The notes under the pieces are model-generated. The model made no database searches, was not told the origin of the DNA, and saw only the letters and a program-made list of their open reading frames with translations. The position numbers and the translations under genes were made by a program. This document shows positions 26,130 through 36,037 of a DNA stretch of 64,000 bases, piece by piece; position 1 is the stretch's first letter, and every line of letters begins with the position of its first letter. Origin of the DNA: Ruminococcus sp. (GTDB lineage Bacteria > Bacillota > Clostridia > Oscillospirales > Acutalibacteraceae); NCBI GenBank assembly GCA_017411835.1, contig JAFQPG010000003.1, positions 62,001 through 126,000 on the forward strand, written 5' to 3'.

Positions 26130-26839
26130 AAAAGAGAATTCTATGCACACTAATATTCAGCCTGCTCGTGCTCACAGCATGTAGTAGCGATACACCAAAC
26201 GCAACGCCTGATGCAATCACACCGACAGCAATTGTTGAAATGCAACCAGAAGAAACGGTTCAACAAACAACAGCACTAATAGAAAAACCAACCGAACCTA
26301 CTGAAGCTGAAACGGTAATTGCTACAGCCAAAACAGAACAGCAAAATGAAGTCGAAATCGTAAAGCGAGCAGAAAAAACAAAAGTTCCTGCACCTGCTGA
26401 AAAACCAACTCAAACACCTACTCAAAAGCTAACACAAAAATCACTATCTGAACCAACAACTAAGCCAACGCAAAAACCGGCAGGAGAGGTAAAGCAAGAA
26501 CAAGTTAAAGAAGAGCCAAACTCCAGTAACAATGAACAAGATATTCAGAATATGGTAAGCTTCATAATCAGTCACAATCAATGCAATGGTATGACGTATG
26601 ATACAACACTCAACACAAACAACAGCGGTTGGTTATTCGCATATCAAGGTTGCCTTAATACGACAGCAAATCGTACTTACGAAGAACAGCTGAACAGGAC
26701 AGTATCAGGTTTAGATGAAGATATAGAGTCCATACTTGCACTAGATGGATACGCAACGAATTACACTCAGATAAGCTTCAATTGCTACGCTGAAAAGCAA
26801 TCGGACAGCATGTACAATATCTACTTCTGCTACGGATAA
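26126..26839 (+). CDS. Element-encoded lipoprotein with Thr/Pro/Lys-rich linker
   Basis: 237 residues. The signal peptide KKRILCTLIFSLLVLTAC ends in a lipobox, so a surface lipoprotein is expected. Residues about 25-135 are low-complexity Thr/Pro/Glu/Lys with repeats such as KPTQTPTQK and TKPTQKP. A small C-terminal domain (about 145-237) with four cysteines follows (HNQCNG, YQGCLN, SFNCYA, YFCYG). I do not recognise the domain. Third gene of an overlapping set at the left of the mobilization region. Confidence 0.65.
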   Translation: MKKRILCTLIFSLLVLTACSSDTPNATPDAITPTAIVEMQPEETVQQTTALIEKPTEPTEAETVIATAKTEQQNEVEIVKRAEKTKVPAPAEKPTQTPTQKLTQKSLSEPTTKPTQKPAGEVKQEQVKEEPNSSNNEQDIQNMVSFIISHNQCNGMTYDTTLNTNNSGWLFAYQGCLNTTANRTYEEQLNRTVSGLDEDIESILALDGYATNYTQISFNCYAEKQSDSMYNIYFCYG

Positions 26840-26903
26840 AACACCGCTAAAAAACATAGTAAAATCACGAATTTTATATAAATATAGAAACGCTGTGACA
26901 TCG

Positions 26904-27270
26904 CTGAAATGTCATGGCGTTTTTTGTGTTTGTTAGTAAATTTGTAGCTGTTTATTATCGAGAACAATAATCAAGAGTTTAAAGATGCCTTAGTTAACGG
27001 CACATATAGTAGAGGGGTAAATATTTTACTCTAAAAAAACCATTGTTTATTTGTCATAAAACCTCATAAAATCGTTGCACAAAATACTGAAATGTTATGG
27101 CGTTTTTTGCATTGGTTGTTAGGTTGATGGATGTATATTATCGAAAACTCTAGCCTAGATGTTAGAGGTGCTTTAGCTAACGGTATATATAGTGAAGGGG
27201 TAAATATTTTTACTCTAAAAAATCCGTTGCAAATTTGTCATAAAGACCTCATGAATTCGTTGTACAAAAC
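26904..27270 (+). repeat. Tandem duplication with 183-bp period
   Basis: Two diverged units start at CTGAAATGtCATGGCGTTTTTT-like sequence (26904) and at 27087, with the start of a third word, ACGCTGAA, near 27270. Each unit holds a related coding stretch; only the second is open. Confidence 0.7.
26952..27080 (+). pseudogene. Decayed copy of the 27131 small gene
   Basis: Read in frame it gives TIIENNNQEFKDALVNGTY then SRGVNI, clearly parallel to YIIENSSLDVRGALANGIY and SEGVNI of the downstream gene. It then breaks by frameshift and stop codons after one missing base in the T run near 27026. Confidence 0.55.
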
Positions 27271-27364
27271 GCTGAATTTAAACTTCATAGGTTTAGAAAC
27301 TTTTTTCGATACGGGTAATAAATTGGGAGGTATAAATATCCCCTCGCTGTACCTTGAAAATTGA
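27131..27364 (+). CDS. Small hypothetical protein of the mobile element
   Basis: 77 residues starting MYIIENSSLDVRGALANG. No strong ribosome site precedes the ATG. The existence of a diverged sister copy just upstream that keeps the same residues suggests that the frame was once selected. Family unknown; it could itself be decaying. Confidence 0.4.
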   Translation: MYIIENSSLDVRGALANGIYSEGVNIFTLKNPLQICHKDLMNSLYKTLNLNFIGLETFFDTGNKLGGINIPSLYLEN

Positions 27365-27403
27365 ATATCAACACGTCAGATACATTCCTTTTGTTGTTTT
27401 TTA

Positions 27404-27663
27404 AACAAGCTAAATGAGCGAACACATTTTATGTCTTCAGGACTCAGACATTGAAAGGCAAATTCAATGAAGGCGATGACAGGCAAAAGGGACAATGATA
27501 CTTCCGTCAGTGAAAAAGATGACGGCTGTGAGAAACTCTCACAGTGGTGAAATTCCAATGGAGCTATATGCGTAGCCGTCTGGTGTGTCATTAAGAGGAA
27601 TTCAGATTTAAGGATATAGGAAGAGTAGGATGTCGGAGCATCTTATGGGGAAAGAATAAATTT
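27404..27663 (+). ncRNA. Structured noncoding region before the RepA-like gene
   Basis: About 260 bases without a convincing gene but with several pairings: CATTGA with TCAATG (27449-27470), CCGTCA (27504) with TGACGG (27520), GACGGCT (27521-27527) with AGCCGTC (27574-27580), and CTGTGAG-N5-CTCACAG (27526-27544). The CCGTCA/TGACGG and GACGGCT/AGCCGTC stems share bases and exclude each other, as in a regulatory switch or an antisense-controlled replication leader. Function not known. Confidence 0.4.
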
Positions 27664-27681
27664 TTGAAAGGAGATGTTTTT

Positions 27682-28677
27682 ATGCAATTACTCTCTGCAA
27701 TTGACGGAGAAGAACTGATGGACGCAAAGTTTCCTAAAACTAAGTTTTGCGTCGAAACTTTATTGCCAGATGGTATTTGTATTCTTGGTGGTGCACCGAA
27801 GATAGGCAAATCGTGGTGGGTGCTCGATTTGTGTATTCGTATCGCTAAGGGTGAACCAATCTGGAATCTGAAAACTACCAAAGGAACAACTTTGTATCTA
27901 TGTCTTGAAGATACTTTAAAACGTGTTCAAAGTCGTCTGTTAGACATTACTGATGAGGTTCCTTCAAATGCGTATTTTTCTAACTGTGCAGAAACACTAG
28001 CAGGTGGTCTGTGTGAGCAGATTCGTGATTTTGTGGATAACCATCCCGATACTGTTTTGGTTGTAGTAGATACTTTTCAGACTATACGTAATAACAAATC
28101 GGATAGCTCATATGCACACGATTATGAAGAAGTGCGTACGTTTAAACAGTTAACTGACGAAATGGATTTTTGTCTTATACTAGTGCATCATCTTAGAAAG
28201 CAAGGAGATAAAGACCCATTTAATAAACTGTCAGGAACTACAGGTATTATGGGTGCAGCGGACACTATCCTTGTTCTTGATAAGAGTGAACGTAACGCTG
28301 GCAATGCTACACTTTATTGTACAGGTCGAGATGTAGAAGATCGTCAGATTGAATTACAGTTTTCAAAAGAAGAATGTGTTTGGAAAATGCTTGATGATAG
28401 TTTGGAACACAAGGAACTACTGTTACCCAAAGAAATGGAACAGCTACTTGATTTTATGAAAGTACATATATCGTACAGTGGCAATAATACCGACTTCTGT
28501 GAACTGTATAACAAGCACACAGGACAAGCTATATCTGTGAGTGCACTCAAACGATTGATGAAACGATGGCGAGATAAACTCGAAGAGTTTGGATTAAGCT
28601 TTCGAGATAGCCGTAGTAACGGAGTACGATTGCTGAATGTTACTTACAGTGACGTAAGTGACGCTAGTGACGGATAA
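27682..28677 (+). CDS. RepA-like AAA ATPase (replicative helicase family) of the element
   Basis: 331 residues from the ATG at 27682, eight bases after AAAGGAG; the TTG at 27664 precedes that site. Walker A is GGAPKIGKSWW near residue 40 and Walker B VLVVVDTFQTI near 125, followed by ILVHHLRKQ and the GTTGIMGAADTILVL stretch. This is the AAA_25 arrangement of RSF1010 RepA-type hexameric helicases found on mobilizable elements. The C terminus (about 270-331) looks like a winged helix. It likely opens DNA for autonomous replication or processing of the excised circle. Confidence 0.8.
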   Translation: MQLLSAIDGEELMDAKFPKTKFCVETLLPDGICILGGAPKIGKSWWVLDLCIRIAKGEPIWNLKTTKGTTLYLCLEDTLKRVQSRLLDITDEVPSNAYFSNCAETLAGGLCEQIRDFVDNHPDTVLVVVDTFQTIRNNKSDSSYAHDYEEVRTFKQLTDEMDFCLILVHHLRKQGDKDPFNKLSGTTGIMGAADTILVLDKSERNAGNATLYCTGRDVEDRQIELQFSKEECVWKMLDDSLEHKELLLPKEMEQLLDFMKVHISYSGNNTDFCELYNKHTGQAISVSALKRLMKRWRDKLEEFGLSFRDSRSNGVRLLNVTYSDVSDASDG

Positions 28678-28951
28678 AAGGTGGTCCCAAATTAAGCGTT
28701 CCTGCCGTTCCTTGCGACCCTGTTGGCGTTTTATTGGAAGGTTGGGGTAACTAACCAATCCCACCATAAAAACCAACGTTGGGCAAGTTGTCGGCGTATA
28801 AAAACAGGAACGTTAGTCATCTAGAACACCTTGCAATTTTCTCTCCTTCAGGGAGAGAGCCAGCATCGCATTCGGCTGTACGTCAGCCAATACAGCAGGG
28901 CGGGCGGTAGCCCTGCACCCACTATAATTTTAAACTTTAACGGAGGTAATA
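28678..28951. other. Noncoding region before mobC, candidate origin of transfer
   Basis: 274 bases without a gene. Inverted GTTCCTG (28700) and CAGGAAC (28805), hairpins TCTCTCC-TTCA-GGGAGAGA (28840-28859), GGCTGTACGTCAGCC (28881-28895) and CAGGGC-GGGCGGTA-GCCCTG (28902-28921). Such hairpin-rich DNA directly upstream of mobC and the relaxase is where oriT normally lies. The nick site was not identified. Confidence 0.45.
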
Positions 28952-29254
28952 ATGAAAACCAAAAGAATCAATTTAAGGGTAACTGATGAAACAGATGCCC
29001 TCATCAGAGCGAAAGCTAACAGTGCCGGTATGACCATAACAGACTACATGATTAAGTGTGCAACTTCGAAAAGAATTACTAACTTTGATGGTCTCAAAGA
29101 ACTTACTACTCAGGTTAAAAAGCTCGGCAACAACTTAAACCAACTACTTGTTATGGCTAGACAAGGGAGAATACACGTTGTGTATCTTGATGAAGTACAG
29201 TGTGAGTTAGCCAAAATCCACAGCGAACTTTCAAAGGTGTTGAGAGGTGGATAG
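28952..29254 (+). CDS. MobC-like relaxosome accessory protein
   Basis: 100 residues, ribosome site GGAGG. It starts with a ribbon-helix-helix KRINLRVTDETDALIRAKA followed by SAGMTITDYM. The downstream motif LTTQVKKLGNNLNQLLVMA is the MobC signature. MobC binds oriT and helps the relaxase to open the nick site. Spaced one base from the preferred relaxase start. Confidence 0.85.
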   Translation: MKTKRINLRVTDETDALIRAKANSAGMTITDYMIKCATSKRITNFDGLKELTTQVKKLGNNLNQLLVMARQGRIHVVYLDEVQCELAKIHSELSKVLRGG

Positions 29255-29255
29255 C

Positions 29256-30632
29256 GTGGCGATAGTACATTTTATCAATTCAAAATCAAAGCAAACTGTC
29301 AAAGGTATGGCTTATGTTCTTAGATACACAACGCAAGACAGTAAGACAAGAACCGATGATAGTGAGAAACTTGTGACAGGTATTAACTGTAATGCTGACT
29401 CTGCATACACAGAGTTTTGTAATTCTAAAAAGCTTTTTGGTAAGTATGACGGCAGACAGTACTATCATTTTGTTCAATCTTTTGATGTGGACGAAAATAT
29501 ATCGCCACAACTTGCTCACGAAATTGCGTTGAGGTTTGCAAGTGAAACTGAAAAGTTTAATGGTTTTGAGATTGTAGTTTCAACTCACTGTGACAGAGAC
29601 CACATACATTCTCATTTTGTTATGAACAGCGTGAATGCTGAAAATGGTAAGAAGTTTCATATCACTGAGAATGAAGTGACAGAACTTATGCTAAAGTCGG
29701 ACAAGCTTTGTTTAGAATATGGCTTATCTGTTGTAGAGAAATCTAATGCAAAACCTAAAGCTAAAAATATGTCTGACAGAGAATATCGTTCTGCTGTCAA
29801 GCGTGAGAGTTGGAAAATAAGACTCGAAGCTGTTATATCTAACGCTATGACCATAGCGAAATCAAAAGAGCATTTCATAATGCTAATGGAGTTTGAAGGT
29901 TACAAAGTTAACTTTTCAGACTCAAGGAAATGCATAACTTACACCACACCTGAGGGTAAAAAGTGTAGGGACATTAAATTATATGACGATAAATTTCTAA
30001 AGGAGATGATGGAAAATGAATTTAAAATCAGGCAAGATATCTCATCAGCAGTTGCTCTCAGAAGCGAAAGAAGAACTCAAAACAGCACAGACTTACGTAC
30101 AATGCGTTACGATTACGGAACAGAATTGGAAAGCGTTGATATCGGAACTCAATACTCAGGTAAAGGTGCTTCAAGACATCGAGGAGAGACTTCAAATGCT
30201 CGCCACCCGACAGCAACTAACACACACTATGCGATCACATCTGGAAATGTTAATCAATCATGCTCAGAGTATGAAGACGGAGATTTCTCAGTTCAATTCA
30301 CACCTACAGGAGCCAGTGTCGGAAATGAAGAGCTCTCTGGAGAGTATGCTGACGGATACAGAGAAACAGGCTGGGAGGATGAGCGAGCAGTTTTCACAAG
30401 CTCTCTCACAGGAGAAGCAAAGGCTTCGCAAACACACAACAAAGCTGATACTTATCTCTCTGATTCCGTCAGTCCTTCTCATAGCTTGGGAGCTGATTCG
30501 GCATTTCTTTTTGGTGCCTTAAGTGAAATTATTGATGAAGAATATGAACCGGAGGACTGTACAACACAGTCTGTAATCGTTGACAAGAAGGATAAAGAAA
30601 AGCACTACGGACCTGTTATGGGAGGAATATAA
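29256..30632 (+). CDS. Relaxase/mobilization nuclease (MobA, MOBP-like)
   Basis: 458 residues from the GTG at 29256, giving the usual N terminus (MAIVHFINSKSKQT) with GAGAGGTGG upstream; GTG at 29247 is the alternative. Residues 1-250 are the relaxase domain: catalytic tyrosine candidates in MAYVLRYTT, and the metal-binding motif STHCDRDHIHSHFVMNSVN. Residues about 255-458 are low-complexity and poorly conserved-looking, and a second protein is encoded there in another frame (30016-30522). It would nick oriT and pilot single-stranded DNA through a helper's conjugation channel. Confidence 0.87.
   Translation: MAIVHFINSKSKQTVKGMAYVLRYTTQDSKTRTDDSEKLVTGINCNADSAYTEFCNSKKLFGKYDGRQYYHFVQSFDVDENISPQLAHEIALRFASETEKFNGFEIVVSTHCDRDHIHSHFVMNSVNAENGKKFHITENEVTELMLKSDKLCLEYGLSVVEKSNAKPKAKNMSDREYRSAVKRESWKIRLEAVISNAMTIAKSKEHFIMLMEFEGYKVNFSDSRKCITYTTPEGKKCRDIKLYDDKFLKEMMENEFKIRQDISSAVALRSERRTQNSTDLRTMRYDYGTELESVDIGTQYSGKGASRHRGETSNARHPTATNTHYAITSGNVNQSCSEYEDGDFSVQFTPTGASVGNEELSGEYADGYRETGWEDERAVFTSSLTGEAKASQTHNKADTYLSDSVSPSHSLGADSAFLFGALSEIIDEEYEPEDCTTQSVIVDKKDKEKHYGPVMGGI
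30016..30522 (+). CDS. MobB-like coiled-coil membrane protein nested out of frame in the relaxase gene
   Basis: 168 residues wholly inside the relaxase gene in another frame, with its own AAGGAG ribosome site ten bases before the ATG. The protein is a long coiled coil (ISELNTQVKVLQDIEERL, SEMKSSLESMLTDTEKQ) ending in one transmembrane helix (LILISLIPSVLLIAWEL). That layout matches the MobB proteins encoded inside mobA on ColE1-type plasmids, which stabilise the relaxosome. The overlap spans the disordered half of the relaxase. The assignment rests on architecture, not on sequence similarity that I can verify. Confidence 0.65.
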   Translation: MNLKSGKISHQQLLSEAKEELKTAQTYVQCVTITEQNWKALISELNTQVKVLQDIEERLQMLATRQQLTHTMRSHLEMLINHAQSMKTEISQFNSHLQEPVSEMKSSLESMLTDTEKQAGRMSEQFSQALSQEKQRLRKHTTKLILISLIPSVLLIAWELIRHFFLVP

Positions 30633-30699
30633 ATAGCACGACAACCTCTATTACATTATCTATTAAATACCTAATATTATGTTGGAGAAAGGACTTTAA

Positions 30700-30954
30700 A
30701 TGAGTGATAAATTTTATGATATGCATAATGAATTTCGAATACCATCCGGAAAAGAATATAAGCCTTCTATGGCGACCAGCATCCGCCGTTGTTACAGTTT
30801 CACTATTCAAGATGGTAAAGCGTGTGCAGCAACGAACTACTACGTAGATGGAATGCGATACAAAGTAAATTCCATCTTTGATTTAATAAATGCACCAAGT
30901 AGCGATGAAGGTCTTAAAAAACTTATGATGGACGAAGCAGATAAGACTTCGTAA
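30700..30954 (+). CDS. TnpW-like small transposon protein
   Basis: 84 residues with GGAGAAAGGA upstream. The C-terminal part (YYVDGMRYKVNSIFDLINA ... GLKKLMMDEA) resembles the short TnpW domain found next to TnpX-type recombinases on Tn4451-like elements. Function unknown, possibly a regulator or excision helper. It lies directly before the recombinase gene. Confidence 0.55.
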   Translation: MSDKFYDMHNEFRIPSGKEYKPSMATSIRRCYSFTIQDGKACAATNYYVDGMRYKVNSIFDLINAPSSDEGLKKLMMDEADKTS

Positions 30955-30982
30955 TAATTATTATTTACTGGACTTTTAAACA

Positions 30983-31038
30983 GATTAAGAGTATTGTGTT
31001 GGTGCAGAAATCTCTATCTGCACCAAGCACTCTTAATC
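30983..31038 (+). promoter_or_regulatory. Long hairpin in the recombinase leader
   Basis: GATTAAGAGT and TTGGTGCAGA pair with TCTGCACCAA and ACTCTTAATC (20 base pairs with a small bulge). It has no T run, so it is not an ordinary terminator. Next to it GGTTTGAC (31039-31046) pairs with GTCAAACC (31073-31080), enclosing the ribosome site and the ATG of the recombinase, which could limit its translation. Confidence 0.6.
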
Positions 31039-31052
31039 GGTTTGACGTTTGA

Positions 31053-32711
<1,659 letters not shown>

Positions 32712-32717
32712 AAAGAA

Positions 32718-32743
32718 GGACGGACAGCCGAAACTGTCCGTCC
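32718..32743. repeat. Hairpin after the recombinase gene
   Basis: GGACGGACAG, CCGAAA, CTGTCCGTCC: ten perfect base pairs without a T run. It may end the message inefficiently or be a recombinase-end structure. Confidence 0.5.
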
Positions 32744-32769
32744 TACGCTCACGATACCGCCTTACGCTG

Positions 32770-32790
32770 AAACATCCTTATGAGGAACAG
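32770..32790 (-). repeat. Right terminal inverted repeat of the element
   Basis: Reverse complement contains CCTCATAAGGATGTTT and pairs with 9939-9959 at 17 of 21 positions. Three bases separate it from the TTAGG of the right half-site. Confidence 0.7.
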
Positions 32791-32793
32791 CGT

Positions 32794-32836
32794 TTAGGGT
32801 GCTTTTTTTCTTTTGGCTTACAGATTGGGAATCGAA
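32794..32836. repeat. Right half-site of the element target
   Basis: Starts TTAGGGTGC, the 3' half of the tRNA-Gly terminator, and runs to GGGAATCGAA as at 9747-9789. The 5' half of this terminator is missing here and is found at 9903-9938. Confidence 0.85.
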
Positions 32837-32897
32837 CCTATACTAATAAGTGTTTCTTATCAAAAGTCCTCGTATTGTAGACTATTTTGTTTCTTTG

Positions 32898-32906
32898 TGA
32901 TATAAT
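32898..32906 (+). promoter_or_regulatory. Extended -10 promoter of the ABC-F operon
   Basis: TGATATAAT (TGn plus TATAAT, 32901-32906), with no clear -35 box at 17 bases. It is 27 bases before the ABC-F start. Confidence 0.6.
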
Positions 32907-32932
32907 GAGCATATAAAACATTGGAGAGAAAT

Positions 32933-34489
32933 ATGAGTATTTTAAACGTTGAACATTTATCACACGGTTTTGGCGACCGTGCTATATTTGCCGATGTATC
33001 ATTTCGCCTTTTAAAGGGCGAGCACATCGGTCTGATTGGTGCAAACGGAGAGGGTAAATCTACCTTTATGAATATTGTGACAGGCAAGCTGATGCCTGAT
33101 GAGGGAAAGGTCGAGTGGTCTAAAAACGTGCGAGTAGGCTACCTTGACCAGCATACCGTTTTAACGCAGGGAATGACGATTGAAGATGTCTTGAAATCTG
33201 CATTTTCATATCTTTTTGATTTAGAAAAGCGTATGAACGAGATTTGCGATAACTTAGGCACAGCTAGCGAAGACGAAATGACTCAGATGCTTGAAGAGCT
33301 CGGCGCTATTCAAGATACCTTAACCTTGCACGATTTTTACGTTATTGATGCAAAGGTGGAAGAAGTTGCCCGTGCACTTGGCTTAATCGACTTTGGCTTA
33401 GATCGTGACGTAACCGACCTGTCGGGTGGTCAGCGTACTAAGGTCTTACTTGCAAAGCTCTTGCTTGAAAAACCCGATATTTTGCTTTTAGACGAGCCGA
33501 CTAACTATCTCGACGAAGAGCACATCGTCTGGCTTAAGCGTTATCTTATCGATTACGAAAACGCTTTTATCTTGATTTCTCACGATATTCCGTTTTTAAA
33601 CGAAGTTATCAATATTATATATCATATGGAAAATCAGGAATTAAACCGATATGTAGGCGACTATAATCATTTTGAAGAAGTTCACGCTATGAAAAAAGCT
33701 CAGCTTGAAGCGGCGTACAAGCGCCAACAGCAGGAAATTTCCGAGCTTAAGGACTTTGTCGCTCGCAACAAAGCTCGTGTATCAACTCGAAATATGGCTA
33801 TGTCACGCCAAAAGCTTCTTGATAAAATGGACGTTATCGAGCTTGCCCAAGAAAAGCCGAGGCCGGAATTTAATTTCAAACTTGGTCGTACACCGAGCAA
33901 GTTTATTTTCGAAACAAAAGACCTTGTTATCGGCTACGACGAACCGCTTTCAAAACCACTCACGCTTAATATGGAGCGCGGACAAAAGATTGCATTAGTC
34001 GGCGCAAACGGCATTGGTAAAACCACCTTGCTTAAAAGCATTCTCGGTATTATCCCGCCGCTTAGCGGAAGCGTTGAACTCGGTGAAAATGTTATGTACG
34101 GCTACTTTGAGCAGGAGTCCTCACATGATAACACCACAACCTGTATTGAAGAATTGTGGCAGGACTTCCCGTCATATAACCAGTTTGAAATTCGCGCAGC
34201 TCTAGCAAAATGCGGACTAACCACAAAGCACATCGAAAGTCAGGTTCGAGTCCTCTCGGGCGGTGAGCAGGCAAAGGTTCGACTTTGCAAGCTTATCAAT
34301 AAGGAGACAAACGTTCTCTTACTCGACGAGCCTACAAACCATCTTGATGTTGACGCAAAAGCCGAGCTTAAACGTGCGATTAATGATTATAAAGGCGCAG
34401 TACTGCTTATATGCCACGAGCCGGAGTTTTACCTTGACGTGGTAGACGAGGTTTGGGACTGCACCAAATGGACAACAAAAATATTTTAA
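32933..34489 (+). CDS. ABC-F family ATPase (YkpA/YbiT-like)
   Basis: 518 residues from the ATG at 32933 (TTGGAGAG upstream). It has two ATPase domains and no membrane segments: Walker A GANGEGKST and GANGIGKTT, signatures LSGGQRTKVLLAK and LSGGEQAKVRLCK, Walker B ILLLDEPTNYLD and VLLLDEPTNHLD. The linker (about 240-320) is charged (KRQQQEISELKDFVARNKA). ABC-F proteins act on the ribosome in translation or antibiotic protection. The linker is short, so a housekeeping role is more likely than resistance. Confidence 0.9.
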   Translation: MSILNVEHLSHGFGDRAIFADVSFRLLKGEHIGLIGANGEGKSTFMNIVTGKLMPDEGKVEWSKNVRVGYLDQHTVLTQGMTIEDVLKSAFSYLFDLEKRMNEICDNLGTASEDEMTQMLEELGAIQDTLTLHDFYVIDAKVEEVARALGLIDFGLDRDVTDLSGGQRTKVLLAKLLLEKPDILLLDEPTNYLDEEHIVWLKRYLIDYENAFILISHDIPFLNEVINIIYHMENQELNRYVGDYNHFEEVHAMKKAQLEAAYKRQQQEISELKDFVARNKARVSTRNMAMSRQKLLDKMDVIELAQEKPRPEFNFKLGRTPSKFIFETKDLVIGYDEPLSKPLTLNMERGQKIALVGANGIGKTTLLKSILGIIPPLSGSVELGENVMYGYFEQESSHDNTTTCIEELWQDFPSYNQFEIRAALAKCGLTTKHIESQVRVLSGGEQAKVRLCKLINKETNVLLLDEPTNHLDVDAKAELKRAINDYKGAVLLICHEPEFYLDVVDEVWDCTKWTTKIF

Positions 34490-34506
34490 TATAAGGAGAG
34501 AGTATT

Positions 34507-35190
34507 ATGAAAAAGTCGAAAATGATTTTATGGGGCATTGTGCTTGTACTGTTTGGCATTTTGCTTGCTGTTAATTCTATGGGTATTTTTGAAATTAACC
34601 CGTTCTTTGATGGCTGGTGGACTTTGCTGATTATCGTCCCTTGTTTTATCAGTCTGTTTACGGACAAAGACAAAATGGCAAGTCTGATTGGTATTATTAT
34701 TGGTGTTTTCTTGCTTTTCTGCTCACAGAACCTATTAAGCTTTGATTTGTTTATGAAACTTGTTTTACCGATTATTATTATCATCTTAGGCTTCAAGCTG
34801 ATTTTTACATCTTCAAAAGGCGCAAAAAGCGACAAGGTTATGAAGGAAGTAATCGAGCAGGGCGGAAATGTCCGCAATGTATCTGCAACTTTTTCTGGAC
34901 AAAATCTTGTATTTAACGGCGAAGAGTTTAACGGCGCTGAGTTCAACGCGATTTTCGGAGGCATCAAATGTGACCTTCGCAACGCAGTAATTCCAAAAGA
35001 TTGCGTTATCAAGTCTACTGCGATTTTTGGCGGTATTGACCTCATTGTTCCGGATAATATAAACGTTAAGGTTAATTCAACATCTATCTTTGGCGGAGTG
35101 TCTGATAAAAAGGGCACAAGCTCAAAGGAATCAACAGCTACCATCTATTTAGAAGGAGTGTGCCTGTTCGGAGGAGTTGATATTAAATGA
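34507..35190 (+). CDS. LiaF-like membrane protein
   Basis: 227 residues. The first 105 hold four hydrophobic helices (WGIVLVLFGILLAVNSMGIF, LLIIVPCFISLF, IGIIIGVFLLF, VLPIIIIILGFKLIF), and the C-terminal half is a beta-helix-like domain with repeated FGG motifs (NAIFGGIKCDL, AIFGGIDLIV, SIFGGVSDK, CLFGGVDIK). This is the LiaF/cell-wall-active-antibiotic response family, which modulates envelope-stress two-component systems. No kinase or regulator adjoins. It overlaps the next gene by four bases. Confidence 0.8.
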   Translation: MKKSKMILWGIVLVLFGILLAVNSMGIFEINPFFDGWWTLLIIVPCFISLFTDKDKMASLIGIIIGVFLLFCSQNLLSFDLFMKLVLPIIIIILGFKLIFTSSKGAKSDKVMKEVIEQGGNVRNVSATFSGQNLVFNGEEFNGAEFNAIFGGIKCDLRNAVIPKDCVIKSTAIFGGIDLIVPDNINVKVNSTSIFGGVSDKKGTSSKESTATIYLEGVCLFGGVDIK

Positions 35191-36023
35191 GTAAAGCTCA
35201 AAAGATTATAAAATATCTTGCTTTAGCGCTTGCTATATTTTTGATAGTGTCGATTTTCTCTAGTATATTAGGCTTTGTTTCTTTGCTTAGTAATTTCTTT
35301 ACTGATGACGAAACCGTCGATTTTTCACAATCAACAGAGTACATAGTCGAATCTGATGTTTCTGTGCTTGATATTGATTTATCCGCTTCTGTGCTTGAAA
35401 TAAAGCACGGGGAGAAGCTCTCTGTTAAGAGTAACCACGAGCACTTGAAAATCTTAGAGAATGATTTTGAACTTAAGCTACAAGAAACAAAACGTCTGTT
35501 TAATTCTACCGATACTGCTTATACCGTTACTTTGTATATACCGCAAGATTATGAATTCAGTGTGGTTGATATTTCAACAGGCGCGGGTGTAGTCAATATT
35601 AGCGATATCAAAACTATGACGCTTAACCTCGAGCTTGGTGCAGGCGAAGCAAAACTAGACAAAGTGCTGGTAAACGCTGAAACAGATATTGACGGCGGAG
35701 CAGGAAAACTCACGATTACAAATAGCGAGCTTGCTTTTCTTGATTTAGATATCGGCGTTGGCGACACCGACATAAGTGCTGTTATAGGTGGCGAAAGCGA
35801 TATTGACTGCGGTGTAGGTCAAACAAAGCTTGAATTGCTAAAAAAACCTGTAATTATTGATTCTGATATCGTTACTGATTATAAGATTGAAGTCGATAAA
35901 GGTATCGGTAACGTAAAAATCAACGGCGAAAACGTCAAAGACGGACAAATCTTCGGCTCGGGTGAAAACACAGTAGACATATCCTGTGGCATCGGCGACG
36001 TAGATATTACTGTTTCAAATTAA
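35187..36023 (+). CDS. DUF4097 family beta-repeat envelope protein
   Basis: 278 residues: one N-terminal membrane helix (IIKYLALALAIFLIVSIFSS), then an outside beta-solenoid with regular short repeats (VDISTGAGVVNIS, LNLELGAGEAKLD, TDIDGGAGKLTIT, LDLDIGVGDTDIS, SDIDCGVGQTKLE). This is the DUF4097 adhesin-like pattern. Such proteins are commonly encoded with LiaF-like or PspC-type envelope-stress proteins. Function not established. Confidence 0.8.
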   Translation: MSKAQKIIKYLALALAIFLIVSIFSSILGFVSLLSNFFTDDETVDFSQSTEYIVESDVSVLDIDLSASVLEIKHGEKLSVKSNHEHLKILENDFELKLQETKRLFNSTDTAYTVTLYIPQDYEFSVVDISTGAGVVNISDIKTMTLNLELGAGEAKLDKVLVNAETDIDGGAGKLTITNSELAFLDLDIGVGDTDISAVIGGESDIDCGVGQTKLELLKKPVIIDSDIVTDYKIEVDKGIGNVKINGENVKDGQIFGSGENTVDISCGIGDVDITVSN

Positions 36024-36037
36024 AGTATATAAAAAAT

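Noticed and set aside
27376..27591. Minus-strand open frame of 71 codons in the noncoding region before the RepA-like gene
   Set aside because: No ribosome site; the region shows palindromic RNA-like structure rather than codon bias.
34407..35144. 245-codon minus-strand frame opposite the LiaF-like gene
   Set aside because: Shadow of the real plus-strand gene, with no ribosome site or recognisable domain.
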